Positions 27,794 through 37,501 are shown, counted from the first letter of the stretch. The stretch: DNA of 64,000 nucleotides from CANKHA01 sp963731585 (GCA_963731585.1 CAVSWC010000013.1:1-64000), one strand, 5' to 3'. Notes: generated from the letters alone by a model not told the origin. Numbers and translations: made by a program.

Positions 27794-28897
27794 GTGAAAA
27801 GAACTGGAACAGGCTTGAAAAAACATACTTTGGAAGAATTCTTGGGTGCTTTTTCGTTAAAAATGCAGCCCGCCTTAGCGGCGGTTTTCTGTTTTATAGC
27901 CATTTTCACTGGTCCCACAGAGGCGCAATCGGTCGAGGAGTTCTACAAGGGCAAGATCATTAAGGTCATCGTCGGTGTGCCTCCGGGAGGTGTATATGAC
28001 ATCTCCGCGCGTCTTATGGCGCGCTATCTCGGCAATTACATTCCAGGCCATCCGTCCGTCGTTGTGCAGAACCTGCCCAGCGCGGGCGGCCTCGTTGTCG
28101 CTAACCGTCTTTATGCGGACAGGAGCGACAATGACGGCCTGACGCTTGCGGTGATCGAGCGCTCCGTCGCGCAACTGGCGATCCAGGGCGACCCAAATGC
28201 GCGGTTCGATCCCATAAAATTCAACTGGCTCGGCAGCATGTCGTCCTACACTGATGATGCATATCTCTTGCTGGTCAATGCCGACCACCCTGCGAAAACC
28301 GTAGCGGATCTGGATAAGCCGGGCGTGCAGACGCGCATCGGTGGCGGCAATGCCGGATCGAGCAATCGCCACTTCGCCGCTATCGCCAAGGATGTGCTGG
28401 GTCTCAAGATCGACATCGTGCGTGGCTATCCTGGCGCCACGAATATTTTCCTGGCCATGCAGAGGGGTGAAGTCGATGGCCAGGTCATCGGCTACGGGTC
28501 GAGCCGGGCCGGTCAGCGGGCGCTGTGGGACGCCCATAAACTGCGTGCGCTCATCCAGTTCGGGCGCAGCGAGCGGCTAAAGGATTTCCCCGATGTGCCT
28601 ACGGGGCGCGAGCTTGCCAAGACTCCCAACGCTTTGGCCCTGATTGAATTTGCCGAGCTCGCATTCTTTATGGCGATGCCGATGCTGGCGCCGCCTGACA
28701 TTCCCGCGGATCGCGCGGCCGCGCTGAAGATCGCATTCATGGAGATGTGCAAGGACAAAGAGTTTATCGCCGACGCCAATAAACTGAGCCTCGAGGTAAG
28801 TCCCTTGGACGGCGATGGCATTATAAAGCTTTTACAGCGCGCAGCTATGACGCCGAAAGACGTAATTGAACAATACAAGAAGCTGATCGGCTCCTGA
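27794..28897 (+). CDS. TctC/Bug-family periplasmic solute-binding protein
   Basis: A 367-residue periplasmic binding protein for carboxylates or similar anions. Starts GTG 27,794 after GGGAGGAT. The signal peptide has an unusually long n-region (~30 residues), then AAVFCFIAIFTGPTEAQS. The body begins VEEFYKGKIIKVIVGVPPGGVYDISARLMARYLGNYIPG. Later come LNWLGSM and LPSAGGLVVANRLY-type blocks typical of Bug proteins, and MTPKDVIEQYKKLI at the end. Intact. No tctAB next to it, so it would use a distant membrane pair or act in sensing, as known for some orphan Bug proteins. Confidence 0.87.
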   Translation: MKRTGTGLKKHTLEEFLGAFSLKMQPALAAVFCFIAIFTGPTEAQSVEEFYKGKIIKVIVGVPPGGVYDISARLMARYLGNYIPGHPSVVVQNLPSAGGLVVANRLYADRSDNDGLTLAVIERSVAQLAIQGDPNARFDPIKFNWLGSMSSYTDDAYLLLVNADHPAKTVADLDKPGVQTRIGGGNAGSSNRHFAAIAKDVLGLKIDIVRGYPGATNIFLAMQRGEVDGQVIGYGSSRAGQRALWDAHKLRALIQFGRSERLKDFPDVPTGRELAKTPNALALIEFAELAFFMAMPMLAPPDIPADRAAALKIAFMEMCKDKEFIADANKLSLEVSPLDGDGIIKLLQRAAMTPKDVIEQYKKLIGS

Positions 28898-28919
28898 TCT
28901 CGCTTCTCGCAGAATTTGA

Positions 28920-29034
28920 AGGATTCGAAAACTCCGGACGGGTTTCCGATGATTCAAGCAGTCCGCAAGGAACCCGAAGCGACCCGCAATATTGGTGGCA
29001 ACTGGCACACCGATCATTCATTCGCCCCGGTGTA
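28920..29034 (+). pseudogene. Internal fragment of a second TauD-like dioxygenase gene
   Basis: About 37 codons read KDSKTPDGFPMI then VRKEPEATRNIGGNWHTDHSF, closely matching the centre of the TauD-like gene at 26.8-27.6 kb, including the HxD iron ligands. Neither the start nor the end of the gene is present. It stops at 29,024 where hydrolase sequence on the opposite strand begins. Confidence 0.8.
28932..29024 (+). repeat. Inverted repeat, second copy
   Basis: Partner of 27,302-27,394 in opposite orientation; eight mismatches in 93 bases, four of them clustered around bases 24-44 of the repeat. Confidence 0.85.
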
Positions 29035-29429
29035 GCCCTCGATGCGGGCCTGATAGCGCTCGCTCGCTTCGCTGTTGCCGCCGACTAGGAAAATGGCTTG
29101 GAAAAGGTCCGGGTGGTCCAGCCCCAAAAGGATCGCGATGCCGGAGCCGACGCTACAGCCGCCGAGGACCGCGCGCTCGATCCTTAGTCATTCATCACGC
29201 CGACGATGTCGTCGCACATGTCCTTGAGGGTGAACGGCGTCGTCTGCTTCGTCGAGCGGCCATAGCCCCTGATATCGACGCTGATGACCTTGAACCAGGT
29301 CGAGTAATGGGAGACTTGGTAGGTCCATAACGTGTTGTCGAATGGGTTGGCGTGCACAAGGATCATCGCCGGCCCGTCGCCAGCGATTTCGTACCAGATG
29401 TCGACCTTGTTCGCGCGGCTATAGGGCAT
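29025..29429 (-). pseudogene. Alpha/beta hydrolase, truncated at the C-terminus and frameshifted
   Basis: MPYSRANKVDIWYEIAGDGPAMILVHANPFDNTLW and VISVDIRGYGRS form the first half of an alpha/beta hydrolase. After a frame change near 29,182 the nucleophile elbow GGCSVGSG (Ser) and LGLDHPDLFQAIFLVGGN follow. The gene stops abruptly after ARIEGYTG at 29,025, so the Asp/Glu and His of the triad are missing. Cannot be functional as it stands, unless the adjacent junction is an assembly error. Confidence 0.78.
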
Positions 29430-29678
29430 TGCCGGCTTGCTTGTTAAGGTTTCCCGGGACTGTGACGCTACTTACATTTCGCAGCTTGGGCCCGGAATAA
29501 CACCTTATCTTCCGGTTTCCCCGGTGTGTGGCACAGTTGCGTCAGCGATTTTTTTTGCTAATTGTTCGGCCTGATCGTAATGCCTAGGGTCTCATTAAAT
29601 CCACCATACAAGTGCAGCTGCCAAGCAGACAGGTGACTGGTCACGTCATAGGTCTGTTGGGTCAGCGGTTCATCGATG

Positions 29679-30400
29679 TCAACTAAGCAAGTGGGATTTG
29701 AGCGCGATAGCATTCGCCGCAGCCGCTCCCGACGCGGTATTGTCAAAAATGCACCAGACTTCCCTAGCCAACGGCTGCGTTGAGTCCGATGCGAGCTTCG
29801 CAAGGAAAGTCACGTCGTAGGATGAATAGTAAGCCCGAGGAGCGCCGTGTAAGCGGTAGTATGCGAAACTGCGTGAACCGCCCGGCCTGTCCGCCGCTTC
29901 AACACGAGCGGGATCGGCTGCGACGCGATTTATATCATAGGAATTCATGAGGGCATCGGCATCATCTCCAAACCAGCTTTCATTTGCGGCTCGCATACCA
30001 CGGGAGTGCGGATGACTTTTCGGCAAAGCGCGAAGAAGGCCTCGGCTGTCGCCGCGTCATAGGCGAGAGAGGGAGGAAGCTGGAGGAGAACAGGGCCTAA
30101 TCGCTCCCCCAGCTCCGCGACCTCGTTTAGGAAACGAACAAGGGTATCACCGCTTCCGACAAGCTTTTGCTCGTGACTGATTAACTTCGGGATTTTCACC
30201 GCGAAACGAAAGCTCTTAGGTACCGTCGCACCCCAGCGTCTCCAGGTCTCCGGTTTGTGCGAGCGTCTGAAGGTCGAATTGATTTCGACCGCGTTAAACT
30301 GGCTGGCATACCGTTGCAACCCGCTTCCGCGTTCTGGAAAGTGCGAGGCAATTTCTCGGGGTATGGCCCACCCGGCGGTCCCGATCCGGAGCCTCTCCAT
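29679..30400 (-). CDS. DUF72 (YecE-like) protein, one frameshift
   Basis: TIM-barrel-like DUF72 protein of unknown biochemical function. MERLRIGTAGWAIP and FPERGSGLQRYASQFNAVEINSTF, RRSHKPETWRRWGATVPKSFRFAVKIPKLISH are diagnostic, as is FAYYRLHGAPRAYYSSYD. A frame change near 30,000 (VVCEP to NESWF). ATG 30,400 is preceded on the minus strand by a long open region that does not look coding. Length ~240, normal. No functional link to neighbours is evident. Confidence 0.85.
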
Positions 30401-30609
30401 GACGCTTAAGGCTCCCCTACGAAGACTTACCAAGTTCGCGCGGCGGGCCGCCGACAACTGCCTACCTAGTGCCCGCTTTGCCGGCGGGAGGCTGGTTGAA
30501 TTGAAAAACACGCGCGGCGCTGGACGCCATTAACCTGTGCAACCTACTGTGAAGAGTGTTGGAGCGCCTCTTTCCCTGCTGGCCCCTAATTTTCCTCTTC
30601 GATAACATA

Positions 30610-30636
30610 AATTCCCTGTCGGTTAGGCAGGGAATT
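30610..30636. repeat. Palindromic intergenic repeat
   Basis: AATTCCCTG (30,610-30,618) pairs perfectly with CAGGGAATT (30,628-30,636), loop of 9. It lies in the 464-bp gap 30,401-30,864, where I see no gene. TTCCCTG/CAGGGAA palindromes of this sort are frequent between genes in Rhizobiales; family assignment is from memory. It also could act as a bidirectional terminator. Confidence 0.5.
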
Positions 30637-30864
30637 GCTCCAAAGCCCCTAGGGTGGCGGAGTTTTTTTGGTCCTCTCACCTGCTAGAAGGGGCCGTTTC
30701 CGAGATCCTGTTCGTAGGGAATTTGGGGGCATGGCCTCGACGGCGCCGCGCATTGGCGGACCATAATCGCGATTGCAGCCAGCCTCCACCGTGCCTCGGG
30801 CACCCCTGCCGCTTCCAACTGCGCTGCCCGCTTGGTATCCTGAATGAGCATGGAGGGTGCATTA

Positions 30865-31845
30865 ATGAGACAGGTATTGTCGTCCGCGGCTCTTGTTGTC
30901 GCCTCGTTCATCGCGGGACTAGGGGGCGCGTTCGCGCAGGATTTTCCAAATCGTCCACTCACGGTTGTCGTTCCCTTTTCCGCTGGCGGCCCGACCGATG
31001 CGCTGATTCGAACCTTGGCCGATCGCATGCGCGTAAGTCTCGGTCAATCTATTCTGGTGGAGAATGTCACCGGCGCTGCCGGCACCATCGGCGTGGGTCG
31101 TGTCGCACGCGCGCCAGGCGACGGATATACGCTTAGCTTTGGTCACTGGAGCACGCACGTGATCAACGGCGCGGTCTATCCGCTTCCGTTCGATTTATTG
31201 ACAGATCTCGAACCGATCGCTTTGCTAACCAGCTATCCCATGCTGCTTGTGTCCAAGAATGCCTTGCCCGCCAGTAATTTGAAGGAATTCGTCGACTGGG
31301 TGAAGGCTAATCAGCACAAGGCGGCGGTCGGCAGCATCGGCGCTGGCAGCGCCGCGCATATCGCTGGCGTCTATTTCGAGAACATTGCCGGCGTGAAACT
31401 GAACTACATCCCGTATCGCGGTGCAGCGCCCGCCCTGCAGGATCTGCTGGCTGGCAACATCGATTTCATGTTCGATCACGTCGCGAACGCACTGCCGCAC
31501 GTGCAGGGAGGCAAGATCAGAGCTTATGCGGTGACGTCCGATCAGCGCCTGCCATCCGCGCCGGACATCCCGACGGTCGATGAGGCCGGATTGCCGAAAC
31601 TGCACGTATCGATCTGGTTTGGTCTCTGGGCGCCACGCGGCACGCCGAGGGATGTCGTTTTGAAGCTCAATTCCGCCGTCAAGGACGCTCTTGCCGATCC
31701 GGCCATTCGCGAGAGACTGGCGGCACTGGGGCAGGTGATTCCTCCGGTCGACCAGCAATCGCCGGAAGCGCTGGCCGCGCATCAGAAGGCGGAAATCGAG
31801 AAGTGGTGGCCAATCGTCAAGGCGGCTAACATCAAAGCAGAATAG
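30865..31845 (+). CDS. TctC/Bug-family periplasmic solute-binding protein
   Basis: A 326-residue intact protein. The signal peptide is RQVLSSAALVVASFIAGLGGAFAQ, then DFPNRPLTVVVPFSAGGPTDALIRTLADRM, the classical Bug N-terminus with the SAGGPTD ligand loop. ENVTGAAGTIGVGRVARAPGDGYTL, YIPYRGAAPALQDLLAGNIDFMFD and RLPSAPDIPTVDEAGLP are all standard. ATG 30,865 is preferred over upstream ATGs because GGAGGG lies 8 nt before it. No tctAB adjacent. More closely resembles the classical Bug group than the copies at 27.8 and 37.5 kb do. Confidence 0.93.
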   Translation: MRQVLSSAALVVASFIAGLGGAFAQDFPNRPLTVVVPFSAGGPTDALIRTLADRMRVSLGQSILVENVTGAAGTIGVGRVARAPGDGYTLSFGHWSTHVINGAVYPLPFDLLTDLEPIALLTSYPMLLVSKNALPASNLKEFVDWVKANQHKAAVGSIGAGSAAHIAGVYFENIAGVKLNYIPYRGAAPALQDLLAGNIDFMFDHVANALPHVQGGKIRAYAVTSDQRLPSAPDIPTVDEAGLPKLHVSIWFGLWAPRGTPRDVVLKLNSAVKDALADPAIRERLAALGQVIPPVDQQSPEALAAHQKAEIEKWWPIVKAANIKAE

Positions 31846-31945
31846 AAGTAAGCTTGCTCGTGTCCGGGGTGGCGGGGTGATTGCATGCTGTACGGCCCCC
31901 AGCATCCCGGCTGAGGATGCGTAAGCACTAAGGTTGAATCCAAAC

Positions 31946-32581
31946 ATGCCTGAAACATTCATCGACTACTACGACTCGATGTCGTCCCCTTGGACTTATC
32001 TGGGTCATAAGCGCTTTGAGCGCCTCGCGCATCGCTTCGGTCTGACCATTCGCCACAAACCGATGGACTTGCTAAAGGTGTGGTCGGTTTCAGGAGGATT
32101 ACCACTCAAGCAGCGCGCTGAGCAGCGGCAGAAGTACCGACACCTTGAATTGAAGCGCTGGAGCGGGATTTTGCAGATCCCTTGCAATCTAGAGCCGGCC
32201 TACCACCCGGTCGCGGACCGCCGCGCCTGTTATCTCGTGATCGCAGCAATGCAACGCGGCCTCGACTGGAGTAAACTGACGCATGCCATTCTGCGCGCGG
32301 TTTGGGTGGAAGACCGAAATATTGCCGACCACGACACGTTAGTGGCGATCGCGGACGAGAACGGTTTCGATGGGCGCGCCTTACTCGCTGCAACCGAAGA
32401 TGAGGCAGTCAAGGCGGAGTATCAGGCAAACACCGACGAAGCGGTCGGGCTCGGCGTTTTTGGTGCGCCGACCTACATATATGAAAGTGAAATGTTCTGG
32501 GGACAGGACCGTTTGCATATGCTGGAATGGCGCCTGACGCAGAGGGCGGGCAGCGACGTTAGTGGATTCAATTTCGGATAA
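31946..32581 (+). CDS. 2-hydroxychromene-2-carboxylate isomerase / DsbA-family oxidoreductase
   Basis: A 211-residue thioredoxin-fold protein of the kappa-GST/HCCA isomerase group. FIDYYDSMSSPWTYLGHKRF carries Ser where DsbA has CxxC, as in HCCA isomerase. GVFGAPTYIYESEMFWGQDRLHMLEWRL is the conserved C-terminal block. HCCA isomerase acts with glutathione in naphthalene/aromatic degradation, so an aromatic ring-cleavage role is possible. ATG 31,946 chosen by homology. Nothing else recognised in the following 260 bp. Confidence 0.85.
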   Translation: MPETFIDYYDSMSSPWTYLGHKRFERLAHRFGLTIRHKPMDLLKVWSVSGGLPLKQRAEQRQKYRHLELKRWSGILQIPCNLEPAYHPVADRRACYLVIAAMQRGLDWSKLTHAILRAVWVEDRNIADHDTLVAIADENGFDGRALLAATEDEAVKAEYQANTDEAVGLGVFGAPTYIYESEMFWGQDRLHMLEWRLTQRAGSDVSGFNFG

Positions 32582-32842
32582 ATCGTGGATCCACGTCTTC
32601 GCCGTCGCCCAGGCGCAAATGTTGGCGAAGGGGGCGACCTTCGATGGCTTGCTAAGAAGGTAAAGGCGGTCTGTTTGGCCACGGATGGCCAGGGAGTAAG
32701 AGAAGCTGTCATCGCTTGTGTCTATTCGCGAATACCAACTTATCTCGCTGCTTTTCGTTTCGGCGAGATCAAGCGGAAGCGAAGGCAGAAGAGGTTGGCC
32801 GCAATCCCCGAATGCGAACGTCAGCGGCGCGATGGGCTGCCT
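32582..32842. other. Intergenic region without recognised gene
   Basis: Open frames cross this 261-bp gap, but none has a credible start, ribosome binding site or family resemblance. It separates two genes with opposing orientation, so it should hold two terminators; I see no strong hairpin. Confidence 0.4.
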
Positions 32843-33118
32843 TCAAATGCCTGCCGGATGCATTGAAGGCGCCGCCACCCGGCGCAGTCCGCGGCGGAGA
32901 CGTATCTGGCTTCGCTCTGCTTCTTCATAGGCCTGGTGCATGCGTTGAAAGTGCCGCCACTCGACCGAGCCGCCGGCGAAACCGAAATAGATTTCCCAGG
33001 CGCCGGCGGGCACGCGTTCTCCAGACATCCCAGCTTCAAGCTCGCGCGCCCGGCGGACCAGGTCAGGGTCCACCGCGACGTGCGGCTCTATCGGTTTGCC
33101 TTCACATGCACTGCACAT
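32843..33118 (-). CDS. Small conserved-looking hypothetical protein
   Basis: 91 residues starting MCSACEGKPIEPHVAVDPDLVRRA, with a CSAC pair at the N-terminus, and EIYFGFAGGSVEWRHFQRMHQAYEEAERS in the middle. Not recognised. It starts 9 nt after the stop of the LVIVD-repeat gene with TTAGGA as ribosome binding site, so it is probably co-transcribed. The CxxC could bind metal or be redox-active, but that is inference. Confidence 0.5.
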   Translation of the reverse strand: MCSACEGKPIEPHVAVDPDLVRRARELEAGMSGERVPAGAWEIYFGFAGGSVEWRHFQRMHQAYEEAERSQIRLRRGLRRVAAPSMHPAGI

Positions 33119-33127
33119 CGCTCGGTC

Positions 33128-34325
33128 CTAACCGGTGTATTCCAGAATGTGCATGCCGGTGCCCCAGCGATCGACGAGGTAGATCCGGCCGTGCTCGTCA
33201 CAGCCGATATCGTTCGACTGGATCTCCTCGATCCCTTCTTCCAGCGCCGGAAGGAAGTGACCCACTTCGCGCGGCTTTAATGCATCGCTGACGTCGACCG
33301 CGCGCAGGCCCGCGCTGAAATAGGTGATGAAGACAAGGTCCTTCCAAGGACCCTCCGACGGCATGTATTCGAGCACGTTATGGGCGCCGAAGCGGCCCGG
33401 CCGGTCGAAGAACGGCTTTCGTTCCGGGAACCAGGTGGCAACCGGCACCGGATTGGTTTCGGTGCGGATGTCCACGACCCACATGAACTGGCTGTCCCAG
33501 AATTTCTTGCTGCCGTGCGCCTCGTCCGTGACGATCAGATAGGGACGGTCGCCGAGCGGCCAGGCGGTGTGCGTTTTGCCGAAGAAGGGCGGCGTCCAGC
33601 AGACGTGGCCGACCAGCTTCATGTCTCGCAGGTCCGTGCAGTCGATGATGCCGACGCCGCCGCCGAGGAAGGCGGCGAACATGCGGTTGCCGCGGATGTT
33701 GGGTGGCCCGTGCAGCGAGACGACCTTGTCGCCCTTGGCGCGGTTGTCGCCCCTGGTTCCGGCCTTCTGCTGCGGAAGACCCCAGATGCTGATCAGCTCG
33801 GGCTTGTCCGGATTGCGCGTGTCCAAGGTCCAGATCACGCGTCCTTCCCAGCCGTCGGCCTGGCAGGGCATGAAGGCGAGCTGGCGCTTGTTGTCGACGC
33901 CGAAGCGGTGCGGGCCAATGCCGGGCATGTCGTAGAAGCCGACCTGACGGGGCTCGGCGGGCTTGCTGATGTCGAAGATGAAGAAGCCGCAGCGCGCGCC
34001 CTTTCCCTCATCGCCCTCGAGCGCTTCGGCGTTCACGTAGAGGAAGTTGTCGCCGACGATCCGGAGCTTGTGCATGTGCAGCCCGGGCGGCGCGCGGAAC
34101 TCCCATACCTTGCGCGGATTGCGCGGGTCGCTCACGTCATGCGCGGTGAATCCCTCCGGGCCGTTGTACCAGGATCCGCCCACCGCCCCGACATAGGCGT
34201 GGTTGTTCTTCACCTCGACGATGCTGCCGCCGCCCCACGCGGCCTCGCGATCATGCCCGAGCAGGCGAAAATTCTTGGCGGATGCTTCCCGCTTGACCGA
34301 CCTTGACCTTGTCTGGGTTCAGCAT
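33128..34325 (-). CDS. LVIVD-repeat beta-propeller protein, paralogue 1, frameshift near the start
   Basis: About 395 residues built from repeated blade units, e.g. FTAHDVSDPRNPRKVWEFRA, FFIFDISKPAEPRQVGFYDM, VDIRTETNPVPVATWFPE, RAVDVSDALKPREVGHF. His-rich patches include HMHKLRIVGD and GPHRFGVDN. Function unknown; LVIVD proteins bind surfaces or ligands and are often exported, but I see no clear signal peptide here. An extra base near 34,300 splits the N-terminus (MLNPDKVK to FRLLGHDREAAWGGGSIVEV). GGGAGA precedes ATG 34,325. Very similar along its whole length to the gene at 40.5 kb. Confidence 0.82.
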
Positions 34326-34357
34326 TGGCGTTCTCCCGGTTCAGCATTGAGCTTGCA

Positions 34358-35141
34358 TTATATGCTCATCGTCACGCCACCGTCGACGTGCAGGGCGGTT
34401 CCCGTGATGAAACTGGCTCGCTCGGAGGCGAGGAATGCTACCGCGTCTCCCACTTCCCGGGGACGGCCCATGCGGGCGAGCGGGATCTTGGAAACGCGCT
34501 CCTTGCGCACCGCTTCCTCGCTCTGACCTGTGATCTTCGCCCATTCGGTCATGGTTTCGGCCTGCCGATCGGTGTCGATGATATGCGGAATAACCGCATT
34601 GATGGTGATGCCGTCCTTTGCCAGCGCGCCGGCAAGCGCCTTGGTCAAATTCAGCACCGCTGCGTTATTCAAGCCGACGGTGACAGTCGGCGAATGCGGC
34701 TGGCGCCCCGCCACGCCGGAGATATTCACAATCCGTCCCCACTTCCGCTCACGCATGTGCGGGACGGCGTGCCGGAGCGTGCGCGCGTAACCGTTCAACT
34801 TCTCCTCGAAAATTTGCGTCCATTGCTGTTCTCCGATGGAAAAGAACTCGGATGGAATGACCGAGGCCGCGGAGTTGACGAGGATGTCAATTCGCCCAAA
34901 TGCGCGATGGGTTTGCTCGACGAGCGCCTTCACCTCTGTGTCTTTCGTCAGGTCCGCTCGGATGGCCAGAACTTTGCCTTTGCGGCCAAGCTCTTGAGCG
35001 GCGGCATCCAACCGGCTCCTGATTCAGCCCTGTCACAATGACGATAGCGCCTTCCGCGAGAAGGGATTCGGCGCATGCGCGCCCAATCCCGCGGCTGCTC
35101 CCCGTGACGATCGCGACGCGGTCGGCAATTCCTAAATCCAT
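34358..35141 (-). CDS. SDR-family oxidoreductase with altered catalytic motif, one +1 frameshift
   Basis: Rossmann-fold short-chain dehydrogenase. Cofactor motif TGSSRGIGRACAESL, then RADLTKDTEV, DILVNSAA, a NISGVAG segment with Ser, and C-terminal GTALHVDGGVTMSI. Frame changes near 35,010 (TGLNQ to SRLDAAAQELG). The usual YxxxK active site should come just before AAVLNLTKALA, but the sequence is TVGLNNAAV: neither the Tyr nor the Lys is there. The protein may use other residues or may not be a standard dehydrogenase. Adjacent to the LVIVD gene (32 nt apart), same strand, probably one operon. Confidence 0.83.
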
Positions 35142-35248
35142 GCTGTCCCCATTTCGTCATTCTGGCAGAGCATGAAACAATAGCAACGGCCCCGACGGAA
35201 TGAGCGATACCAGCAACATCATGTTTCCCGAATGAGCATAGACATTAG

Positions 35249-35268
35249 GCCGCGCCAAGGGGCGCGGC
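35249..35268. other. GC hairpin in the divergent region before tctA
   Basis: GCCGCGCC (35,249-35,256) and GGCGCGGC (35,261-35,268) with loop AAGG, in the 238-bp gap between the SDR and tctA starts. No obvious promoter boxes around it; possible operator or leader structure. Confidence 0.35.
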
Positions 35269-35379
35269 TCGTTGACTTTTGTAGGACTATCGGACCAACT
35301 TGATACCAAAGCCCCGGGACTAGGGATCGGCGTGCTTTCGCCGATATTGGCGAAGACGGCACGCGAAAGGGGGATGCGG

Positions 35380-36885
35380 ATGCTGGAGGCAATTAGTTCA
35401 GGGCTTTTGGCCCTACTCACGCCTCAGGCGCTTCTCTTCATGATCATCGGCATTTTGTACGGCCTGGTGATCGGCATCCTGCCGGGCCTTGGCGGCGTGG
35501 TCGCCATGACGCTGCTCCTGCCATTCACCTACGGTCACGAAGTCGCCGCCACGCTGGCTCTTCTGCTCGGCGCCCACATCGCCACGCTCTGGGGCGATTC
35601 CGTCACCAGCATCCTGTTCAATGTACCCGGCTCTTCGAAAAGCCTCGCGCTGGTATTCGACGGATATCCGATGACGTTGCGAGGCGAGGGCGAGCGTGCG
35701 CTCGGCGCGTCGGCCATGGCGGTGCTGCTGGGCGGGATCATCGGCGCGATCTTTCTGGCAGCCTGCATTCCGTTCGTGCGCCCGATCATTCTGGCGCTCG
35801 GCCCTGCCGAATATCTGATGGTGTCGCTCTGGGGCATGACTCTCATCGCCACCTTCAGCGCGGGCTCGCTGTTCAAGGGTCTGGCCGCCGCGGCGCTCGG
35901 GGTTCTCATTGCCTTCATCGGCATGGATCCGGTCACGGCGACGCCGCGCTACACGTTCGGAGTGCTGCATCTGCTGGACGGCATCTCCTTTCCGGTCGCG
36001 ATGATCGGGCTGTTCGCCGTTTCCGAAATGATGAAGCTGCACCTGCGCGGCGACTCGATCGTCAGCCGGCAGGTGAGCACCGACAAGAGCTCGGTTTGGG
36101 ATGGGGTATGGGACACCCTCCGGCGCTGGCCGCTTGTGATCCGCTCGAGCGTGCTGGGACTTTGGATCGGCGTGTTGCCGGGGGTCGGCGGAAGCGCCGC
36201 CGGCATCGCCGCCTATGCTCAAGCCGTGCAAACCTCGAAGCACCCGGAAACTTTCGGCACCGGCAACGTCGAAGGGATCATCGCGCCCGATGCAACACTC
36301 GGCGCAAACGAAGGCGGCGGGCTGTTGCCGACGCTCGCCTTCGGCATCCCGGGCGGGGATAGCATGGCGCTTCTTCTGATCGCTTTCATCAATATGGGCA
36401 TCGCGCCCGGCCCGCAAATGCTGACCAACAACCTCGGTGTCGTTTTCAGCCTGGTCTGGATCATCGTCCTCGCCAGCACGATCACCGCCATCATCGGCAT
36501 AGCCATCTCGCCATACCTTGCGCGGATGCCGACCATCAACGAAGACCTGATGGTGCCGCTCGTGCTCTCGGTGTGCTTCTTCGGGGCCTATGCCACGCGC
36601 GGCCAAATGGCCGACGTGCTGGTCTGCGCCCTCTTCGGCCTCCTCGGCTTTCTGATGGAGAAGTACCGCTATTCGAGGGCAAACCTCGTCATCGGCATGG
36701 TCCTGGCCACCATGATCGAACGCAGCCTGCATGTGTCCTTGATGATGTACGGAAATGACTTCATCTTCACCCGCCCGCTGACGCTCACGCTGTTCCTGCT
36801 GGTCGTTCTGACCGCCGCCTGGCCCTTCCTGCGCCGCCGCAAACAGGCAAGGGCACAAGCCGCGCTCGAGAGGGGGAGCCTGTGA
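35380..36885 (+). CDS. tctA: Tripartite tricarboxylate transporter large membrane subunit TctA
   Basis: 501-residue, about 11-12 membrane segments. Typical TctA blocks: YGLVIGILPGLGGVVAMTLLLP, ATLWGDSVTSILFNVPGSS, IGVLPGVGGSAAGIAAYAQA, APDATLGANEGGGLLPTLAFGIPGG. Start ATG 35,380 (or 35,374) after AAAGGGGG. The 3' end overlaps tctB by 4 nt. With TctB and the binding protein TctC it forms a secondary importer of di/tricarboxylates or aromatic acids. Confidence 0.94.
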   Translation: MLEAISSGLLALLTPQALLFMIIGILYGLVIGILPGLGGVVAMTLLLPFTYGHEVAATLALLLGAHIATLWGDSVTSILFNVPGSSKSLALVFDGYPMTLRGEGERALGASAMAVLLGGIIGAIFLAACIPFVRPIILALGPAEYLMVSLWGMTLIATFSAGSLFKGLAAAALGVLIAFIGMDPVTATPRYTFGVLHLLDGISFPVAMIGLFAVSEMMKLHLRGDSIVSRQVSTDKSSVWDGVWDTLRRWPLVIRSSVLGLWIGVLPGVGGSAAGIAAYAQAVQTSKHPETFGTGNVEGIIAPDATLGANEGGGLLPTLAFGIPGGDSMALLLIAFINMGIAPGPQMLTNNLGVVFSLVWIIVLASTITAIIGIAISPYLARMPTINEDLMVPLVLSVCFFGAYATRGQMADVLVCALFGLLGFLMEKYRYSRANLVIGMVLATMIERSLHVSLMMYGNDFIFTRPLTLTLFLLVVLTAAWPFLRRRKQARAQAALERGSL

Positions 36886-37443
36886 TGAGCCGCCGCGCGC
36901 AGGAAAACCTCGTCGGCGTCATCGTGCTCGCCGTATTTGTGGTGATGCTCTATCTGACGTTCGGCTACAGCTCGCGCGCGCGTCTCGTGCCCCTGCCAGT
37001 TTGCATTCTCGGCATCATTCTCGCAGTGGCTCAGCTTCTTTGGCAGAACCTGCGCTCGGCGGACGAACTGCGCGTCAATTTTCTCGACGTGGTCGGCCGT
37101 GGCACGATCAACACGCCGGCAGTCGGACCGCAGGGCGGTTCAGCGTCAGCGCAGCCTCCAAGCACGCAAGCCGATGCAGCAGCGCAAGCCGGCGGGAGAG
37201 CTCTCGGCCTTCGGCATCATCGCGATTTTGCTGGCGCTCGTGTTCGTCGTCGGACCCTTGCCGTCGGTATTTCTCTTCACCGCGGGTTACCTGGCCCTGA
37301 CCCGGCACTGCTCGCTTGCGCGTGCGATCCTCTACGCTTTCCTTTGCGCGGCAGTTCTCTACGGTCTGTTCGGCTTCGCGCTTGGGGTGCAGCTCAACCG
37401 CGGCCTTTTGTCCGGCTTCATCTCCAGCTATGTGGACTTCTAA
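36882..37443 (+). CDS. tctB: Tripartite tricarboxylate transporter small membrane subunit TctB, one frameshift
   Basis: Small four-segment membrane protein: LVGVIVLAVFVVMLYLTFGY, LVPLPVCILGIILAVAQLL, FGIIAILLALVFVVGPLPSVF and AILYAFLCAAVLYGLFGFAL. A frame change lies in the polar loop between 37,100 and 37,195. Position between tctA and tctC is canonical. Overlaps tctA. Confidence 0.85.
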
Positions 37444-37501
37444 CGAGCGACGGCAACAAAGAAGAAGTATTCTCAAACATCGACGGCCAGGGAGGATAAC
37501 A

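Noticed and set aside
35413..36858. 481-codon minus-strand frame opposite tctA
   Set aside because: Mirror frame of a membrane-protein gene (Glu/Asp/His/Arg-rich), with tctA fully supported on the plus strand.
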